This document shows positions 1 through 13,808 of a stretch of 64,000 nt of DNA, piece by piece. The notes beneath the pieces were generated by a model. The model was not told where the DNA came from and searched no databases. It saw only the letters and a list, made by a program, of their open reading frames with translations. The DNA comes from Eleftheria terrae. Lineage in GTDB: Bacteria; Pseudomonadota; Gammaproteobacteria; Burkholderiales; Burkholderiaceae_C. Where the stretch lies: contig NZ_CP106951.1 of NCBI RefSeq assembly GCF_030419005.1, positions 434,001-498,000 of the forward strand, in the 5' to 3' direction. Made by a program: the position numbers and the translations under genes. Every line of letters starts with the position of its first letter. Positions within the stretch are counted from its first letter, which is position 1.

Positions 1-1
1 T

Positions 2-148
2 GAGCTGACGACGCAGATCGTCGTTGGCGGCGGCATCCAGGGCGTGGTGGAAGTGAAGAGCGGCGGCCAGCTGGTCGGCCGCGTGCGCGGCACCGGCAGC
101 GGCCTGGTGATCGAGGTGGACGGCACCACGGTGCCCTTCATGCCTTGA
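2..148 (+). CDS. C-terminal end of an unidentified protein
   Basis: The window opens inside a reading frame that ends at a TGA at 146-148. About 48 residues remain. They are rich in Gly and Val and have a beta-strand-like alternating pattern, ending Val-Pro-Phe-Met-Pro. A terminator hairpin lies about 70 bp downstream, which marks this as the end of its transcription unit. I do not recognise the family from so short a tail. In related bacteria the genes before ligA are often smc and zipA, but nothing here shows this is either one. Confidence 0.6.
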   Translation, partial: ELTTQIVVGGGIQGVVEVKSGGQLVGRVRGTGSGLVIEVDGTTVPFMP

Positions 149-162
149 CCGTCCTGCCCTGA

Positions 163-2385
<2,223 letters not shown>

Positions 2386-2575
2386 ACGGCAGACGCCGCG
2401 CCATCAGGGCAGGGCGGACGGTGCGGCAGGCACCCCGTCCCTTGCCCGATGGGGCAACCCTCCGAACGGCTGCAGTTTCCAGCGCACGGCAGCGGCCATC
2501 GTTCTACAGTGGCGCATCGTAGGCGGGCCGGCCAGGGCTGGCGTGACGCTGCGTACTGCAGCACGGGAGGGATGT

Positions 2576-4336
2576 ATGGAACACCGAGGCAAGGAGTCCT
2601 TCGTCCACCTGCACGAGCGGATGCAGTATGCGCTGCAGGCGGCCCAGGCCATCGCATGGGACTGGGACCTGGCCCGGGCGCGCGCCACCCGGCTGGGACC
2701 GGTGAGGGAGATGCTGGGCATCGAGGCCGACGCCTCGCCGGAAGCGTTCTTCGAGCTCATCGTGCCGGATGATCGCGATCGTGTCCGGCAGGCGCTGCAG
2801 CACACCATGGAAAGCGGCGAGCCGTATGCCGCCGAATTCCGGGTGGCGCCCGCCGGCCTGCCGACGCGCTGGGTGGAAGGCCGGGGACGGCCGGTGATGG
2901 ATGAGCGCGGCCGCTGTGTGCGCATGAGCGGCGTGCTGCTGGACATCGGCGCCCGCAAGCGGGCCGAGCTGGCGCTGGCCCGCAGCGAGGCACGGCAGGA
3001 GCAGGAGATCGCGGCCTTGCGCCGCCTGCATGCCATCAGCCTGTCGATCGGCCAGGCCGACGACCTCGACCGGCTGCTGCAGAGCATCGTCGACGCCGCC
3101 ACGGAAGTGACCGGCGCGAGCATGGGGTCGCTGCAGCTCTACGACCCCGCCAATGGCAGCCTGACGCTGCGCGCCGGCCGCGGGCTGGACCGCGACTTCC
3201 AGGCCTATTTCGCGACCGTCGCCCACGGCGCAGCGGCCTGCGGCACCGCGCTGGCGCGGCGCCAGCGCGTTGTGGTGGAGGACATCGACCGGGCCGAGCT
3301 GTTTCGCCATCCTGAGACGCTCGCGGTGTTGCATGCCGCCGGCGTGCGGGCACTGCAGGCGACGCCGCTGCTCAGCCGGGCCGGCCAGCCCATCGGCGTG
3401 CTCTCGACCCACTGGAGCACGCCGGGCTGCCCGCCGGAATATCGCCTCAGAGTGGTGGACCTGCTGGCACGCCAGGCGGCCGACCTGATCGAGCGCCAGC
3501 GGGCCGATGCCGAGAAGGCACGGCTGCTGCAAAGCGAGCAGCGGGCCCGTGCCGAGGCGCAGGAGGCGAACCGGCAGAAAGACGAGTTCCTGGCGCTGGT
3601 CTCGCACGAGCTGCGCACGCCACTGGCGGCGGTGCTGAACTGGGCCCGCGTGCTGCAGGCACGGCATGTCGGCGAAGCGGACCTGCAGGCCGGGCTGGCG
3701 GTGATCGCCCAGAACGCCCAGTCGCAGACCCGGCTGATCGAAGACCTGCTGGACACCCGTGGCATCGTCGAAGGCCGCATCAAGCTCGAACGCATGGAGA
3801 TCGAGCTGGGCAGCCTGCTGCAGGAGGCCTGCGCGGCGGTGCGGCCGGCAGCCGAAAGCAAGTCCATCACCATCCAGCTGCGCCTGGACACCGCGCCGCT
3901 GCGCCTGCAGGCCGACCCGGCGCGCTTGCAGCAGGTGGTGGGCAACCTGCTGGGCAACGCGGTCAAGTTCACGCCCGAAGGTGGGCGGGTCACGGTGAGC
4001 CTGGCCAGCCGGGGTGGCTGGGCCTGCATCACGGTGAGCGACACCGGGCGCGGCATCAAGCCCGAGTTCCTGCCCCATGTGTTCGACCGCTTCCGCCAGC
4101 AGGAGGCAGCCACCAGCCGTCGCCACGGCGGCCTGGGGCTGGGCCTGGCCATCGTGCGCGAACTGACGCGCCTGCACGGCGGCAGCGTCCGCGTCGACAG
4201 CGACGGTGACGGCTGCGGCACCGTGTTCACCGTGGAGCTGCCGCTGTCCTCGCCAGGTGCCTGCGACAATGGCCTGCCGCTGCATGCGCGGCAGCGCATC
4301 GACCCGCAGCGGCGCGCCGGCACGGCCGGGCCTTGA
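2576..4336 (+). CDS. PAS-GAF sensor histidine kinase, orphan
   Basis: A soluble-looking sensor kinase of 586 residues with no predicted membrane segment. The order is a PAS domain (about 10-135), a GAF domain (about 150-310), a HisKA dimerisation domain with the phospho-acceptor motif SHELRTP (His344), and a HATPase_c domain. That domain has the N box [12 protein letters not shown]1 DTGRGI and G2 [10 protein letters not shown]. There is no receiver domain on the protein and no response regulator beside it, so its partner is encoded elsewhere. The ATG at 2576 has a good GGAGG site 5 nt upstream and is preferred over the GTG-type start at 2543. The signal sensed by the PAS and GAF domains cannot be told from sequence. 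It is followed 70 bp later by def. Confidence 0.9.
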   Translation: MEHRGKESFVHLHERMQYALQAAQAIAWDWDLARARATRLGPVREMLGIEADASPEAFFELIVPDDRDRVRQALQHTMESGEPYAAEFRVAPAGLPTRWVEGRGRPVMDERGRCVRMSGVLLDIGARKRAELALARSEARQEQEIAALRRLHAISLSIGQADDLDRLLQSIVDAATEVTGASMGSLQLYDPANGSLTLRAGRGLDRDFQAYFATVAHGAAACGTALARRQRVVVEDIDRAELFRHPETLAVLHAAGVRALQATPLLSRAGQPIGVLSTHWSTPGCPPEYRLRVVDLLARQAADLIERQRADAEKARLLQSEQRARAEAQEANRQKDEFLALVSHELRTPLAAVLNWARVLQARHVGEADLQAGLAVIAQNAQSQTRLIEDLLDTRGIVEGRIKLERMEIELGSLLQEACAAVRPAAESKSITIQLRLDTAPLRLQADPARLQQVVGNLLGNAVKFTPEGGRVTVSLASRGGWACITVSDTGRGIKPEFLPHVFDRFRQQEAATSRRHGGLGLGLAIVRELTRLHGGSVRVDSDGDGCGTVFTVELPLSSPGACDNGLPLHARQRIDPQRRAGTAGP

Positions 4337-4406
4337 GCGGGTCACACCGCTGCGCCGCGTGGTGTGGCGCCTGTGGCGGCCCCGTGGTGGGGCCAGGGAA
4401 GTGAGC

Positions 4407-4943
4407 ATGGCGATCAGAGAGATCCTGAAGATGGGGGACCCGCGCCTGTTGCGCGTGGCGCAGCCGGTGCGCGATTTCGATACACCGGCGCTGCATGCGC
4501 TGGTGGGCGACTTGTTCGACACCATGCGGGCGGCCCGGGGCGCGGGCCTGGCGGCGCCGCAGATCGGCGTGGACCTGGCGGTGGTGATCTTCGGCTTCGG
4601 CAGCAACCAGCGCTATCCCGACGCGCCACCGGTGCCGGAGACGGTGCTGGTCAACCCGGCCATCGTGCCGCTGGGCGACAGCGAGGAAGAAGGCTGGGAG
4701 GGCTGCCTCTCGGTGCCCGGCCTGCGCGGGGTGGTGCCGCGCCCTGCACGCATCCGCTACAGCGGCTTCGACGTTCGCGGCCAACGCATCGAGCGTGAGG
4801 CCGAAGGCTTCCACGCCCGGGTGGTGCAGCACGAGTGCGATCACCTGCAGGGCGTGCTCTACCCGATGCGCGTGCGCGACTTCAGCCGCTTCGGCTTCAC
4901 CTCGGTGCTGTTTCCCGAACTGGACGCCGCGAGCGACGACTGA
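4407..4943 (+). CDS. def: Peptide deformylase
   Basis: Removes the formyl group from the starting methionine of new proteins, using a bound divalent metal. It has 178 residues. All three family motifs are present: GLAAPQIG (47-54), EGCLS (98-102, with metal ligand Cys100) and QHECDH (141-146, metal ligands His142 and His146, catalytic Glu143). The ATG at 4407 gives the normal N-terminus ([12 protein letters not shown]). An in-frame GTG two codons earlier is the main alternative. The region 5' holds an AGGGAAG ribosome site. Its C-terminal coding end faces the minus-strand glnD across 63 bp. Many bacteria hold several def paralogues. This one is not in the usual def-fmt pair, so it may be a second copy. 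Confidence 0.95.
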   Translation: MAIREILKMGDPRLLRVAQPVRDFDTPALHALVGDLFDTMRAARGAGLAAPQIGVDLAVVIFGFGSNQRYPDAPPVPETVLVNPAIVPLGDSEEEGWEGCLSVPGLRGVVPRPARIRYSGFDVRGQRIEREAEGFHARVVQHECDHLQGVLYPMRVRDFSRFGFTSVLFPELDAASDD

Positions 4944-5006
4944 GTCGCCAGGCGGGGAGGGCGCGCGCTGCGCCGTGCGTTCCTGCTGCCGGCGCGGCCG
5001 CGGGCC

Positions 5007-7631
5007 TCACGGCCCCAGCACGTCGAGCAGGTCCGACTCCATCTCCAGCTGCACCTTGCTCTGCTGCAGCGCCGGCCCGTCGATCAGGAAGGTGTCTTCC
5101 ACCCGTTCGCCCAGGGTGGTGACCTTGGCCAGCTGCAGGTTGACGCCGTACTTGGCCAGCACCCGTGCAATGGAATAAAGCAGGCCTGAGCGGTCGCTGG
5201 CCGACACGCTCAGCAGCCAGCGCTGGGCCCGTTCGTCCGGCCGCAGCATGACGCGCGGCTTGACCGGGAAGGACTTGACCCGGCGCGACAGCCGGCCCCG
5301 GCTGGGCTCGGGCAACGGGCCCGAATTGACCAGGGCCAGGCCCAGCTGGTTCTCCACCAGCGAGATCAGGTCGCGGTAGTGGTGGTCCAGGCTGGGCGAG
5401 ATCACCTGGAAGGTGTCCAGCGCATAGCCGGTCTTGGTGGTGTGGACCTTGGCATCCAGGATGCTGAAGCCGGCGCTGTCGAAATAGCCGCAGATGCGGG
5501 CGAACAGGTCGGCCTGGTCGGGCGCGTACACCAGCACCTGGAGTCCTTCGCCCACCGGCGACAGGCGGGCCCGCACCACCGGCTTGTCGGTGGCCACGTA
5601 GCGCCACAGCGAGCGGCTGTGCCAGGCGATGTCGCCGGCATCGTGGCGGGCGAAATAGCTCAGCTCCAGCGTCTTCCACAGCGCTTCCTGCGTGCCGGGC
5701 AAGAGCGAATACAGGTTGAGCGTGTGCAGGGCTTCCTGCTTGCGCGCTTCGATCTCAGTGTCGAGGTTCGGCTTGCCGCCGCCCAGCGCCCGCAGCGTCA
5801 GCCGGTACAGGTCTTCCAGCAGCTTGCCTTTCCAGGCGTTCCAGACCTTGGGGCTGGTGCCACGGATGTCGGCCACCGTGAGCAGGTACAGCGCGGTCAG
5901 GCAGCGCTCGTCGCCCACCGTCTGCACGAAGGACTGGATCACGTCAGGATCGCTCAGGTCTTCCTTCTGGGCGATGCGCGACATGGTGAGGTGGTGCTTC
6001 ACCAGGAATTCGATCAGCCGCGCATGGTCCTTCGGGATCTGGTGGTCGCGGCAGAAGCGCCTCACCTCCTCGGCGCCGAGGTCGGAATGGTCGCCGCCAC
6101 GGCCCTTGGCCACGTCGTGGAAGAGCGCCGCCACCCACAGCACATAGGGCTGCTCGAACTGCGCCGCCAGCTGGGAGCAGAACGGGTACTCATGCGCATG
6201 CTCGGGCACGAAGAAGCGCCGCACGTTGCGCAGCACCATCAGGATGTGCTGGTCCACGGTGTAGACATGGAACAGGTCGTGCTGCATGCGCCCGACGATG
6301 CGGCGGAACACCCACAGGTAGCGGCCCAGCACGCTGGTCTGGTTCATCAGCCGGAAGGCATGCGTCTGGCCCTGCGGCTCCTTCAGGATCTGCAGGAAGG
6401 TCTGGCGGTTCACCGGGTCGCGGCGGAACTCGCTGTCCATCAGCTCGCGGGCGTTGTACAGCGCCCGCAGCGTGCGGGCCGACAGGCCCTTCACGCCCGG
6501 CGTCTGCTGGTAGAGCAGGAAGGTGCGCAGGATGGCGTGGCGGTCGCGCTCGTACAGGTCGTCGCTGGCCACCTCGAGCATGCCGGCGCGGTCGAAGAAC
6601 TCGGCGTCGATCGGGCGCATCGGCTCGTCCTGCGAGCCGCTGATGCGCTCCTCGATGTTGAGCATCAGGATCTGGTTCAGCTGGGCCACCGCCTTGGCGG
6701 CCCAGTAGTAGCGGTGCATCAGCGCTTCCGAGGCGCGCCGCGCCCGCGTGGCCTGGAAGCCGAAGGTCTCGGCCACCGAGGTCTGCAGGTCGAACACCAG
6801 CCGGTCCTCGCGGCGGCCGGCCACCAGGTGCAGCCGGGCACGGATCAGCTTGAGCATGCCCTCGTTGCGCTGCAGCTGCTTGACCTCGAAGGAGGTCACC
6901 AGCCCGCGGGCGGCCAGCTCCGCCCAGGTCTTGCCCAGGCCGGCGGCGCGTGCGACCCACAGCACCACCTGCAGGTCGCGCAGGCCGCCCGGGCTTTCCT
7001 TGCAGTTGGGCTCCAGCGAGTAGGGCGTGTCCTCGTACTTCTGATGGCGCTGGCGCATCTCCAGCGTCTTGGCGCGCAGGAAGGCCGGTGCGTCCAGCTG
7101 CCGTTCATAGGCCCGGCGGAAGTGCTGGTACAGCGCCTTGGAGCCGCACAGGAAGCGCGATTCGAGCAGCGCCGTCTGCACCGTCACGTCGCGCTCGGCT
7201 TCCTCCAGGCATTCGCTCACGCTGCGCACGCTGGAGCCGATCTCCAGCCCGATGTCCCAGCAGGCGGTGATGAATCCCTCGATGCTGGACTTCAGCGCGG
7301 CATTCGCATCGTGCTGCAGCGAGGTGTCGTCCGGCAGCAGCACCAGCACGTCCACGTCGGAGTACGGGAACAGCTCGCCCCGCCCATAGCCGCCCACTGC
7401 GACCAGCGCCGCGCCGCGCGGCAGGAAGGCATGCTGCCAGAGGCCGTCGAGCGTCTCGTCGACATGCCGGGTCAGGCTCTTGAGCAGGCGACGCGCGGCC
7501 GCGGCGCTGGGCCGGGCCTGGCGGAACACGTCCAGGATGTCGGCCTTGCCCTTGCGGAAGCGGGCTCGCAGGTCGGTCACGTCGCCCGGCGCAACGGCCG
7601 GGGCCATGGGCTCACGGGGCTGGGCCGTCAT
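5007..7631 (-). CDS. glnD: Bifunctional uridylyltransferase/uridylyl-removing enzyme GlnD
   Basis: The central nitrogen sensor. It adds UMP to the PII signal proteins when glutamine is low and removes it when glutamine is high. It has 874 residues, the normal length. The nucleotidyltransferase motif [16 protein letters not shown] lies at 80-94, with the metal-binding Asp pair. The HD phosphohydrolase domain carries His505-Asp506. Two ACT domains at the C-terminus bind glutamine. It lies 13 bp after map in the same direction, so the two are probably co-transcribed, an arrangement common in betaproteobacteria. The PII genes themselves are not in the window. Confidence 0.97.
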   Translation of the reverse strand: MTAQPREPMAPAVAPGDVTDLRARFRKGKADILDVFRQARPSAAAARRLLKSLTRHVDETLDGLWQHAFLPRGAALVAVGGYGRGELFPYSDVDVLVLLPDDTSLQHDANAALKSSIEGFITACWDIGLEIGSSVRSVSECLEEAERDVTVQTALLESRFLCGSKALYQHFRRAYERQLDAPAFLRAKTLEMRQRHQKYEDTPYSLEPNCKESPGGLRDLQVVLWVARAAGLGKTWAELAARGLVTSFEVKQLQRNEGMLKLIRARLHLVAGRREDRLVFDLQTSVAETFGFQATRARRASEALMHRYYWAAKAVAQLNQILMLNIEERISGSQDEPMRPIDAEFFDRAGMLEVASDDLYERDRHAILRTFLLYQQTPGVKGLSARTLRALYNARELMDSEFRRDPVNRQTFLQILKEPQGQTHAFRLMNQTSVLGRYLWVFRRIVGRMQHDLFHVYTVDQHILMVLRNVRRFFVPEHAHEYPFCSQLAAQFEQPYVLWVAALFHDVAKGRGGDHSDLGAEEVRRFCRDHQIPKDHARLIEFLVKHHLTMSRIAQKEDLSDPDVIQSFVQTVGDERCLTALYLLTVADIRGTSPKVWNAWKGKLLEDLYRLTLRALGGGKPNLDTEIEARKQEALHTLNLYSLLPGTQEALWKTLELSYFARHDAGDIAWHSRSLWRYVATDKPVVRARLSPVGEGLQVLVYAPDQADLFARICGYFDSAGFSILDAKVHTTKTGYALDTFQVISPSLDHHYRDLISLVENQLGLALVNSGPLPEPSRGRLSRRVKSFPVKPRVMLRPDERAQRWLLSVSASDRSGLLYSIARVLAKYGVNLQLAKVTTLGERVEDTFLIDGPALQQSKVQLEMESDLLDVLGP

Positions 7632-7644
7632 GCCGGGCGGGCGA

Positions 7645-8457
7645 TCAGGTCGCGGTGGCGGTGACGAAGTCGGGCAGCGGCGGGTAGCCTTCGGACAAGG
7701 TGAGCACCTCGTAGCCGGTTTCGGTGACCAGCACCGTGTGCTCCCACTGCGCCGATAGCGAGCGGTCCTTGGTGACGATGGTCCAGCCGTCCGGCATCTC
7801 GCGGATGTGGCGCTTGCCGGCGTTGATCATCGGCTCGATCGTGAAGATCATGCCCGGCTTCAGTTCTTCCAGCGTGCCGGCGCGGCCGTAGTGCAGCACT
7901 TGCGGCTCCTCGTGGAAGCGCTGGCCGATGCCGTGGCCGCAGAACTCGTGCACCACCGAGAAGCCGGCGTTCTCGGCGAAGGTCTGGATGGTGTTGCCAA
8001 TGTCGCCCAGGCGGGTGCCGGGCTTGACCTTGACGATGCCTCGCCACATCGCCTCGTAGGTCACCTGGCACAGGCGCTTGGCGAGGATGGAGCCCTCGCC
8101 GACCACGAACATGCGGCTGGTGTCGCCGTGCCAGCCGTCCTTGATGACGGTGACATCGATATTGACGATGTCACCGCTCTTCAGCGGCCGGTCGTTCGGG
8201 ATGCCGTGGCAGATCTGGTGGTTGATGGAGGTGCAGATCGACTTGGGGTAGGGCGTGTAGCCCGGCGGTGCGTAGTTCAGGGGCGCCGGGACGGCGCCCT
8301 GCACCTGGGTGATGTAGTCGTGCGCCAGCTTGTCCAGCGCCTCGGTGGTGACCCCCGGCTTGACGTGCGGCGTCAGGTAGTCCAGCACTTCGGAGGCCAG
8401 GCGGCCTGCCAGGCGCATGGCGTCCACCTCGGCGCCGGTTTTGATCGTGATGCTCAT
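7645..8457 (-). CDS. map: Type I methionine aminopeptidase
   Basis: Removes the initiator methionine from proteins with small second residues, acting after deformylase. It has 270 residues. All five metal ligands are visible: Asp101, Asp112, His175, Glu208 and Glu239. The substrate-binding His84 is in the CHGIP motif. It is the first gene of a map-glnD unit and is divergent from purL. The gap between the two coding regions is only 122 bp if purL starts at 8580. A GATAAT-like box on the minus strand (8466-8471) sits so close to the start codon that it would give an almost leaderless message. I do not rely on it. Confidence 0.97.
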   Translation of the reverse strand: MSITIKTGAEVDAMRLAGRLASEVLDYLTPHVKPGVTTEALDKLAHDYITQVQGAVPAPLNYAPPGYTPYPKSICTSINHQICHGIPNDRPLKSGDIVNIDVTVIKDGWHGDTSRMFVVGEGSILAKRLCQVTYEAMWRGIVKVKPGTRLGDIGNTIQTFAENAGFSVVHEFCGHGIGQRFHEEPQVLHYGRAGTLEELKPGMIFTIEPMINAGKRHIREMPDGWTIVTKDRSLSAQWEHTVLVTETGYEVLTLSEGYPPLPDFVTATAT

Positions 8458-8483
8458 GGCGGGTGATTATCTCAGGCGGCGGA

Positions 8484-8512
8484 TGCCGATGCAGCGGCGC
8501 GACCGGTAAAAT
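8484..8512 (+). promoter_or_regulatory. Candidate sigma-70 promoter of purL
   Basis: A TAAAAT box at 8507-8512 is a good match to a -10 element. The -35 region at the usual spacing (TGCCGA, 8484-8489) is a poor match. Transcription from here would begin about 8519, downstream of the open-frame start at 8463. This supports translation of purL from the GTG at 8580. Confidence 0.35.
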
Positions 8513-8579
8513 CGGCAGCTTCGTGGGCATCTGCACGCCGGCTGCCCAGCGCCTCCCCCACCCAGCCGAGTTCTCCAGC

Positions 8580-11500
8580 GTGACCGCGACTGCCCAACAC
8601 CTCCTCCACTTCGAGGGCGGCAATGCCCTTTCAGCGTTCCGAGCCCAGGCCTTGCTGCCCCGCCTGCAGGCCATCAACCCCCGCATCACCGCGGTGCACG
8701 CACGCCATGTCCACTGGGTCTGGGCGCCGCAGCCGCTGGCCAGCGGCGAGCAGGAGAAGCTGGCCGCGCTGCTGAACTACGGCGACCCGTATGCCGGCCC
8801 GACCGACGGCGAGCTGATCGTGGTCACGCCGCGCCTGGGCACCGTGTCGCCCTGGGCCTCCAAGGCGACCGATATCGCGCACAACTGCGGCCTGGCCGTC
8901 AAGCGGGTGGAGCGGGTGACCGAGTTCCGCCTGACGATCAAGGGCGGCCTGCTCGGCGGCGTCAAGCGCCTGGAGCCGGCCGAGCTGCAGGCGGCCGCCG
9001 CGCTGCTGCACGACCGCATGACCGAGTCGGCTGTGCTGGAGCGCTCGGCCGCCGCCCACCTGTTCGACGAGCAACCCGGCAAGCCGATGGAGCACGTCGA
9101 CCTGCTCGGCCGCGGCCGCACCGCGCTGGAGGCGGCCAACCGCGACTTCGGCCTGGCACTGTCGGACGACGAGATCGACTACCTGGTGCAGGCTTTCACC
9201 GCGCTCAAGCGCAACCCGAGCGACGTCGAGCTGATGATGTTCGCGCAGGCCAACAGCGAGCACTGCCGGCACAAGATCTTCAACGCCCGCTTCACCATTG
9301 ACGGCGTCGAGCAGGAGCGCTCGATGTTCCAGATGATCCGCAACACCCACCAGCTGGCACCGCAGCACACGGTGGTGGCCTATTCCGACAACGCGGCGGT
9401 GATGGAAGGTGGCCCGATCGAGCGCTGGGCGCCGGCCGGCCACACCGACGGCCCGCAGTACGTTGCGCGGCCCGAGGTGTCCCATGTGCTGATGAAGGTC
9501 GAGACGCACAACCACCCGACCGCCATCTCGCCCTTCCCCGGCGCCTCCACCGGTGCTGGCGGCGAGATCCGCGACGAAGGCGCGACCGGCCGCGGCTCCC
9601 GGCCCAAGTCGGGCCTGACCGGCTTCTCGGTGTCCAACCTGCACCTGCCCGGCACCACCGAGCCCTGGGAGCGCGAGCCCTATGGCAAGCCCGAGCACAT
9701 CGCCAGCCCGCTGCAGATCATGATCGACGGCCCGCTTGGCGGCGCCGCCTTCAACAATGAATTTGGCCGGCCCAACCTGGGCGGCTATTTCCGCGTCTAT
9801 GAGCAGACGGTGGCCGGCGTGCGGCGCGGCTACCACAAGCCGATCATGATCGCTGGTGGCCTCGGCAGCATTCCCGAGGGCCAGACGCACAAGCTGCCCT
9901 TTGGCGCCGGCACGCTGCTGATCCAGCTGGGCGGCCCCGGCATGCGCATCGGCATGGGCGGCGGCGCGGCCAGCTCCATGGCCGCCGGCGCCAACACCGC
10001 CGAGCTGGACTTCGACTCGGTGCAGCGCGGCAACCCCGAGATCCAGCGCCGCGCCCAGGAAGTCATCAACCATTGCTGGAACCTGGGCGAGCGCAACCCG
10101 GTGCTGGCCATCCACGACGTCGGTGCCGGCGGCATCTCCAACGCCTTCCCCGAGCTGGTGGACGGTGCCGGCAAGGGCGCCACCTTCGACATGCGCCGCG
10201 TGCCGCTGGAAGAAAGCGGCCTGGCGCCGAAGGAGATCTGGTGCAACGAAAGCCAGGAGCGCTATGTCCTGGCGATCGCACCCGAGAGCCTGCCCTTGTT
10301 CGAGAGCATGTGCGAGCGTGAGCGCTGCCCCTTCGCCGTGATCGGCGTGGCCAGCGACGACCAGGCCCTGGTGCTGGAAGACGGCCCCGGCGGCGAACGC
10401 GTGATCGACATGCCGATGGACGTGCTGCTGGGCAAGCCGCCCAAGGTGCACCGCGACGTGCGGCGCGTGAGCCGCCAGGGCGAGCCGCTGCAGCTGGCCG
10501 AGGTGTCGCTGGCCCAGGTGGGCCTGGACGTGCTGCGCCACCCGACAGTGGCCAGCAAGCGTTTCCTGATCAGCATCGGCGACCGCACGGTGGGCGGCCT
10601 GAACCACCGCGACCAGATGGTCGGTCCCTGGCAGGTGCCGGTGGCCGACTGCGCGGTCACGCTGGCCGACTATGCCGGCTTCCGCGGCGAGGCCATGAGC
10701 ATGGGCGAGCGCACGCCGCTGGCCAGCCTGGATGCGCCGGCGTCCGGCCGCATGGCGGTGGCCGAGGCCATCACCAACCTGCTGGCCGCGCCCATCGAGC
10801 TGCCGCGGGTGAAGCTGTCGTGCAACTGGATGGCCGCCTGCGGCGAGCCGGGCGAAGACGCCGCGCTGTACGACACCGTGCGTGCGGTGGGCATGGAGCT
10901 GTGCCCGGCGCTTGGCATCTCGGTGCCGGTGGGCAAGGACTCCTTGTCGATGCGCACCCGCTGGAACGAAGCCGGCGCCGAGAAGCAGGTAACGGCGCCC
11001 GTCTCCCTGATCGTCTCCGCCTTCGCCACGCTGGGCGACGTGCGCGGCACGCTGACGCCCCAGCTGCGCACCGATTGCGGCGATACCAGCCTGATCCTGG
11101 TCGACCTGGGCCAGGGCCGCAACCGCCTGGGCGGCTCGATGCTGGCCCAGGTGCTGGGCCAGCCGGGCGACCTGGTGCCCGACCTGGACGACCCCGAAGC
11201 GCTCAAGCAGCTGGTGGCGGCCGTCAACCGGCTGCGCAGCGAGGGCAAGCTGCTGGCCTACCACGACCGCTCCGACGGCGGCCTGTGGGCGGCAGTGTGC
11301 GAGATGGCCTTTGCCGGCCATTGCGGCGTCTCGCTGAACGTGGACCTGCTGGTGACCGAGGGCGACGGCATCACCGACAGCCGGGCCGAGTACGGCGACT
11401 CGAAGAACTGGGCCAGCCAAGTGGGGGCGCGGCGCAACGAGCTGATGCTGCGCGCGCTGTTCTCCGAGGAAATCGGCGTGGTGCTGCAGGTGCGCGCCGA

Positions 11501-12572
11501 CGAGCGTGACGCCACGCTGCAGACCCTGCGCGAGTTCGGCCTGTCGCGCCACAGCCATGTCATCGGCAAGCCCAACGACCGCGGCGTGGTCGAGGTGTGG
11601 CGCGATGTCAAGCTGCAGTTCTCGGCGCCGCTGGAGCAGCTGCACAAGGTGTGGGACGAGGTGTCGTGGCGCATTGCGCAGCTGCGCGACAACCCGGCCT
11701 GTGCCGACAGCGAACATGCCGCCGCCGGCCGCGCCGACGACCCGGGCCTGCACGTGAAGCCGAGCTTCGACCCGAGCGAGAACGTCGCGGCCGCCTTCAT
11801 CGGCCAGGCCCGGCCGAAGGTGGCCATCCTGCGGGAGCAGGGCGTCAACTCGCACCTGGAGATGGCATACGCCATGTCACAGGCCGGCTTCGACACCTTC
11901 GACGTGCACATGAGCGACCTGCAGCGCGGCGGCACGCAGCTGGCGCAGTTCCAGGGCATCGTGGCCTGCGGCGGCTTCAGCTACGGCGACACCCTGGGGG
12001 CGGGCGAGGGCTGGGCCCGCTCGGTGATGTTCAACCCGCGGCTGGCCGAGCAGTTCCAGGCCTTCTTTGGCCGCAGCGACACCTTCGCGCTGGGCGTGTG
12101 CAACGGCTGCCAGATGATGGCGGCCCTGTCGCCCATCATCCCCGGCGCGCAGGACTGGCCCAAGTTCACCCGCAACAAGAGCGAGCAGTTCGAGGCCCGG
12201 CTGAGCCTGGTGGAGGTGCTCGACAGCCCGTCGATCTTCTTCAGCGGCATGGCCGGCAGCCGCATGCCCATCGCGGTGGCGCACGGCGAGGGGTATGCCG
12301 ACTTCTCGCAGCGCGGCAATGCCGAGCGGGTGCATGCGGCGATGCGCTTCGTCGACAACATGGGCCTGGCCACCGAGACCTACCCGGCCAACCCCAATGG
12401 CAGCCCTGGCGGCCTGACTGCGGTGACGACGGCCGACGGTCGCTTCACGGTGCTGATGCCGCACCCGGAGCGGGTGTTCCGCAATGTCCAAATGAGCTGG
12501 ACCAGCGGCGATCCGGCGGCGCACAGCCCGTGGATGCGGATGTTCGCGAACGCGAGGAAGTGGGTGGGTTGA
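8580..12572 (+). CDS. purL: Phosphoribosylformylglycinamidine synthase, single-chain
   Basis: Converts FGAR to FGAM with glutamine and ATP in purine synthesis. It is the long single-chain proteobacterial form. Starting at the GTG at 8580 it has 1330 residues, the expected length. Starting at 8463 would add 39 residues with no family likeness and would sit upstream of the candidate promoter. Visible features are the FGAM synthase motifs ANSEHCRHK and [14 protein letters not shown], followed by glycine-rich AIRS-like halves ([21 protein letters not shown]). The C-terminal glutaminase domain has its nucleophile in GVCNGCQMM and the triad His in PHPERVFR. It stands alone as a transcription unit and converges on the minus-strand gene that ends at 12638. 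Confidence 0.96.
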   Translation: MTATAQHLLHFEGGNALSAFRAQALLPRLQAINPRITAVHARHVHWVWAPQPLASGEQEKLAALLNYGDPYAGPTDGELIVVTPRLGTVSPWASKATDIAHNCGLAVKRVERVTEFRLTIKGGLLGGVKRLEPAELQAAAALLHDRMTESAVLERSAAAHLFDEQPGKPMEHVDLLGRGRTALEAANRDFGLALSDDEIDYLVQAFTALKRNPSDVELMMFAQANSEHCRHKIFNARFTIDGVEQERSMFQMIRNTHQLAPQHTVVAYSDNAAVMEGGPIERWAPAGHTDGPQYVARPEVSHVLMKVETHNHPTAISPFPGASTGAGGEIRDEGATGRGSRPKSGLTGFSVSNLHLPGTTEPWEREPYGKPEHIASPLQIMIDGPLGGAAFNNEFGRPNLGGYFRVYEQTVAGVRRGYHKPIMIAGGLGSIPEGQTHKLPFGAGTLLIQLGGPGMRIGMGGGAASSMAAGANTAELDFDSVQRGNPEIQRRAQEVINHCWNLGERNPVLAIHDVGAGGISNAFPELVDGAGKGATFDMRRVPLEESGLAPKEIWCNESQERYVLAIAPESLPLFESMCERERCPFAVIGVASDDQALVLEDGPGGERVIDMPMDVLLGKPPKVHRDVRRVSRQGEPLQLAEVSLAQVGLDVLRHPTVASKRFLISIGDRTVGGLNHRDQMVGPWQVPVADCAVTLADYAGFRGEAMSMGERTPLASLDAPASGRMAVAEAITNLLAAPIELPRVKLSCNWMAACGEPGEDAALYDTVRAVGMELCPALGISVPVGKDSLSMRTRWNEAGAEKQVTAPVSLIVSAFATLGDVRGTLTPQLRTDCGDTSLILVDLGQGRNRLGGSMLAQVLGQPGDLVPDLDDPEALKQLVAAVNRLRSEGKLLAYHDRSDGGLWAAVCEMAFAGHCGVSLNVDLLVTEGDGITDSRAEYGDSKNWASQVGARRNELMLRALFSEEIGVVLQVRADERDATLQTLREFGLSRHSHVIGKPNDRGVVEVWRDVKLQFSAPLEQLHKVWDEVSWRIAQLRDNPACADSEHAAAGRADDPGLHVKPSFDPSENVAAAFIGQARPKVAILREQGVNSHLEMAYAMSQAGFDTFDVHMSDLQRGGTQLAQFQGIVACGGFSYGDTLGAGEGWARSVMFNPRLAEQFQAFFGRSDTFALGVCNGCQMMAALSPIIPGAQDWPKFTRNKSEQFEARLSLVEVLDSPSIFFSGMAGSRMPIAVAHGEGYADFSQRGNAERVHAAMRFVDNMGLATETYPANPNGSPGGLTAVTTADGRFTVLMPHPERVFRNVQMSWTSGDPAAHSPWMRMFANARKWVG

Positions 12573-12586
12573 GCCTCGCTGCCTCG

Positions 12587-12609
12587 GGCTGCGGCGCGAC
12601 GCCGCAGCC
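12587..12609. terminator. Hairpin in convergent gap after purL
   Basis: GGCTGCGGCG and its perfect complement CGCCGCAGCC form a 10-bp stem around a 3-nt loop. It lies in the 65-bp gap between the converging purL and the secreted-protein gene. There is no T-run on either side, so termination would be weak or Rho-assisted. Confidence 0.45.
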
Positions 12610-12637
12610 TGCCTGCACGGGCCGCCCGCCACCCGGC

Positions 12638-13519
12638 TCAGGGTGAAGCCGGCGTGCGGCCTGCGGCCGGCTTCTCGCGGCGGGACTGGAACGCTTCCAT
12701 GCCGCCTTGCAACTGGTAGAGCACTTCGCCGATGAAGGCATCGTGCTGCAGGCGGTAGTCGTTCTTGCGAACGTCGCCGCGCGAAAACAGGTCGCCACCA
12801 TGGCTGAGCCGGAAGGCCGCTGTGAGCAGTGGCTGGTAGTCCTTCTCATACAGCGTGACGCGCAGGGTGGCCGCACGCCCGTAGCGCGCCTGCAGGAAGC
12901 GGTTCAGCTCATCCACGCGTGCCAGCTGCGGGATGGTGCAGGGGCTTGCGTCGAGGCAGACGATCGGCTCCTGCGCCACCTCGTCGTTGAAGAACGACAT
13001 CACGCCGTGCAGCCGAACGCCGCCCTCCAGTGCGATCGACTTGACCTCGCCTGGCGCCAGCAGGAAGCGCTCGGGAGACCAGTTGGCCGTGATGTGTTCG
13101 GCCAGCACGTCGACGCCCTTCATGCCGGGGTGGCCGTCGAGCCGCCTGGCATCGACGATGGCCAGGCGGCCGGCGGTCAACAGCACCGGTTCGGGCCAGA
13201 TGCTCTGCACCTGCAGATGCAGGAAGGCCGACTCCTTCAGGTCGTCGACACATGGAGTGGAAGCGGGTGCGCAGCGCCTGCCTGCGAAGTCGGGGGTCGG
13301 TAGCAGGTAAGCCGATCGAATGGCGATCTTCTTGCCCACATGCTCGATGACTCGCTGGTGCACCGTATTCGAGTAGTACACCTTCGTGCTCGCATTCGAG
13401 CCCTGCTGGGAGATGGCGGGAGACGACGCCCCGGAGGTGTGAATGGCCACCGGCGGACTCGCGCCCGCGGGACAGCACAGCGCGAGCAGCAGCAGCGCCG
13501 GCGCGACCCTACCGAGCAT
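12638..13519 (-). CDS. Secreted protein of unknown function, third gene of TetR unit
   Basis: It has 293 residues. It begins with a clear Sec signal peptide (hydrophobic LLLLALCC core, likely cut near Ala-Gly-Ala-Ser around residue 20). I do not recognise a domain. Just after the signal peptide comes a THR/SER-rich stretch with the motif IHTSGASSP followed by a Val-Tyr-Tyr strand. A very similar motif ends the protein of the gene before it. Cys pairs (for example 81/89 and about 188/194) could form disulfides. The rest is predicted mixed alpha/beta with a charged C-terminal tail. The start overlaps the end of the preceding small membrane-protein gene by 11 nt, so the two are translationally coupled. 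A role together with that membrane protein, outside the cytoplasm, is inference. Confidence 0.75.
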   Translation of the reverse strand: MLGRVAPALLLLALCCPAGASPPVAIHTSGASSPAISQQGSNASTKVYYSNTVHQRVIEHVGKKIAIRSAYLLPTPDFAGRRCAPASTPCVDDLKESAFLHLQVQSIWPEPVLLTAGRLAIVDARRLDGHPGMKGVDVLAEHITANWSPERFLLAPGEVKSIALEGGVRLHGVMSFFNDEVAQEPIVCLDASPCTIPQLARVDELNRFLQARYGRAATLRVTLYEKDYQPLLTAAFRLSHGGDLFSRGDVRKNDYRLQHDAFIGEVLYQLQGGMEAFQSRREKPAAGRTPASP

Positions 13520-13808
13520 GCGGCGTCCCGTAGTGGATATTGACCGGGCCGCTGGCGCCTTCGACCACCGGCGAATTGGCGCCGTGCGTGGTGATATGGG
13601 TGGCCGTTGCAGCCGTTGCGGCCGGCGCAGAGGCGGCGCTAGCTGCTGCGGTGGCGCTCGCTGCTGCCGTGGCGGGCCGGCGGCCTTCCATCTCGACCTT
13701 CAAGGCTCCCCGGCCAAGGGCCAGCTTCACCTCGTCGAACTTGTAGATGAAGGCTGCTGCGAGCAGCAACAGCGCCAACGGCAGGAGAAGGCGAACGACG
13801 AGTTTCAT
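13509..13808 (-). CDS. Small membrane-anchored protein with GAxSP motif
   Basis: It has 99 residues. It starts with a single strong hydrophobic segment (about 4-23, LLLPLALLLLAAAF), which could be an uncleaved anchor or a signal peptide. A short charged region follows, then a run of Ala, Thr and Ser (about 47-70). The last 30 residues contain ITTHGANSP and end in a Val-Asn-Ile-His-Tyr-Gly strand. This tail repeats the pattern seen near the N-terminus of the next protein. The ATG overlaps the TetR stop codon as ATGA (13805-13808), so it is coupled to the regulator gene. The family is unknown to me. The Ala-rich linker suggests the motif is held away from the membrane in the periplasm. Confidence 0.7.
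   Translation of the reverse strand: MKLVVRLLLPLALLLLAAAFIYKFDEVKLALGRGALKVEMEGRRPATAAASATAAASAASAPAATAATATHITTHGANSPVVEGASGPVNIHYGTPHAR

Noticed and set aside
8455..8471. A GATAAT box giving a leaderless map message
   Set aside because: No -35 match at the right distance; one short box is not enough.
8463..8579. An earlier start for purL
   Set aside because: It lies upstream of the candidate promoter and adds 39 residues unlike the family; the GTG at 8580 gives the usual length.
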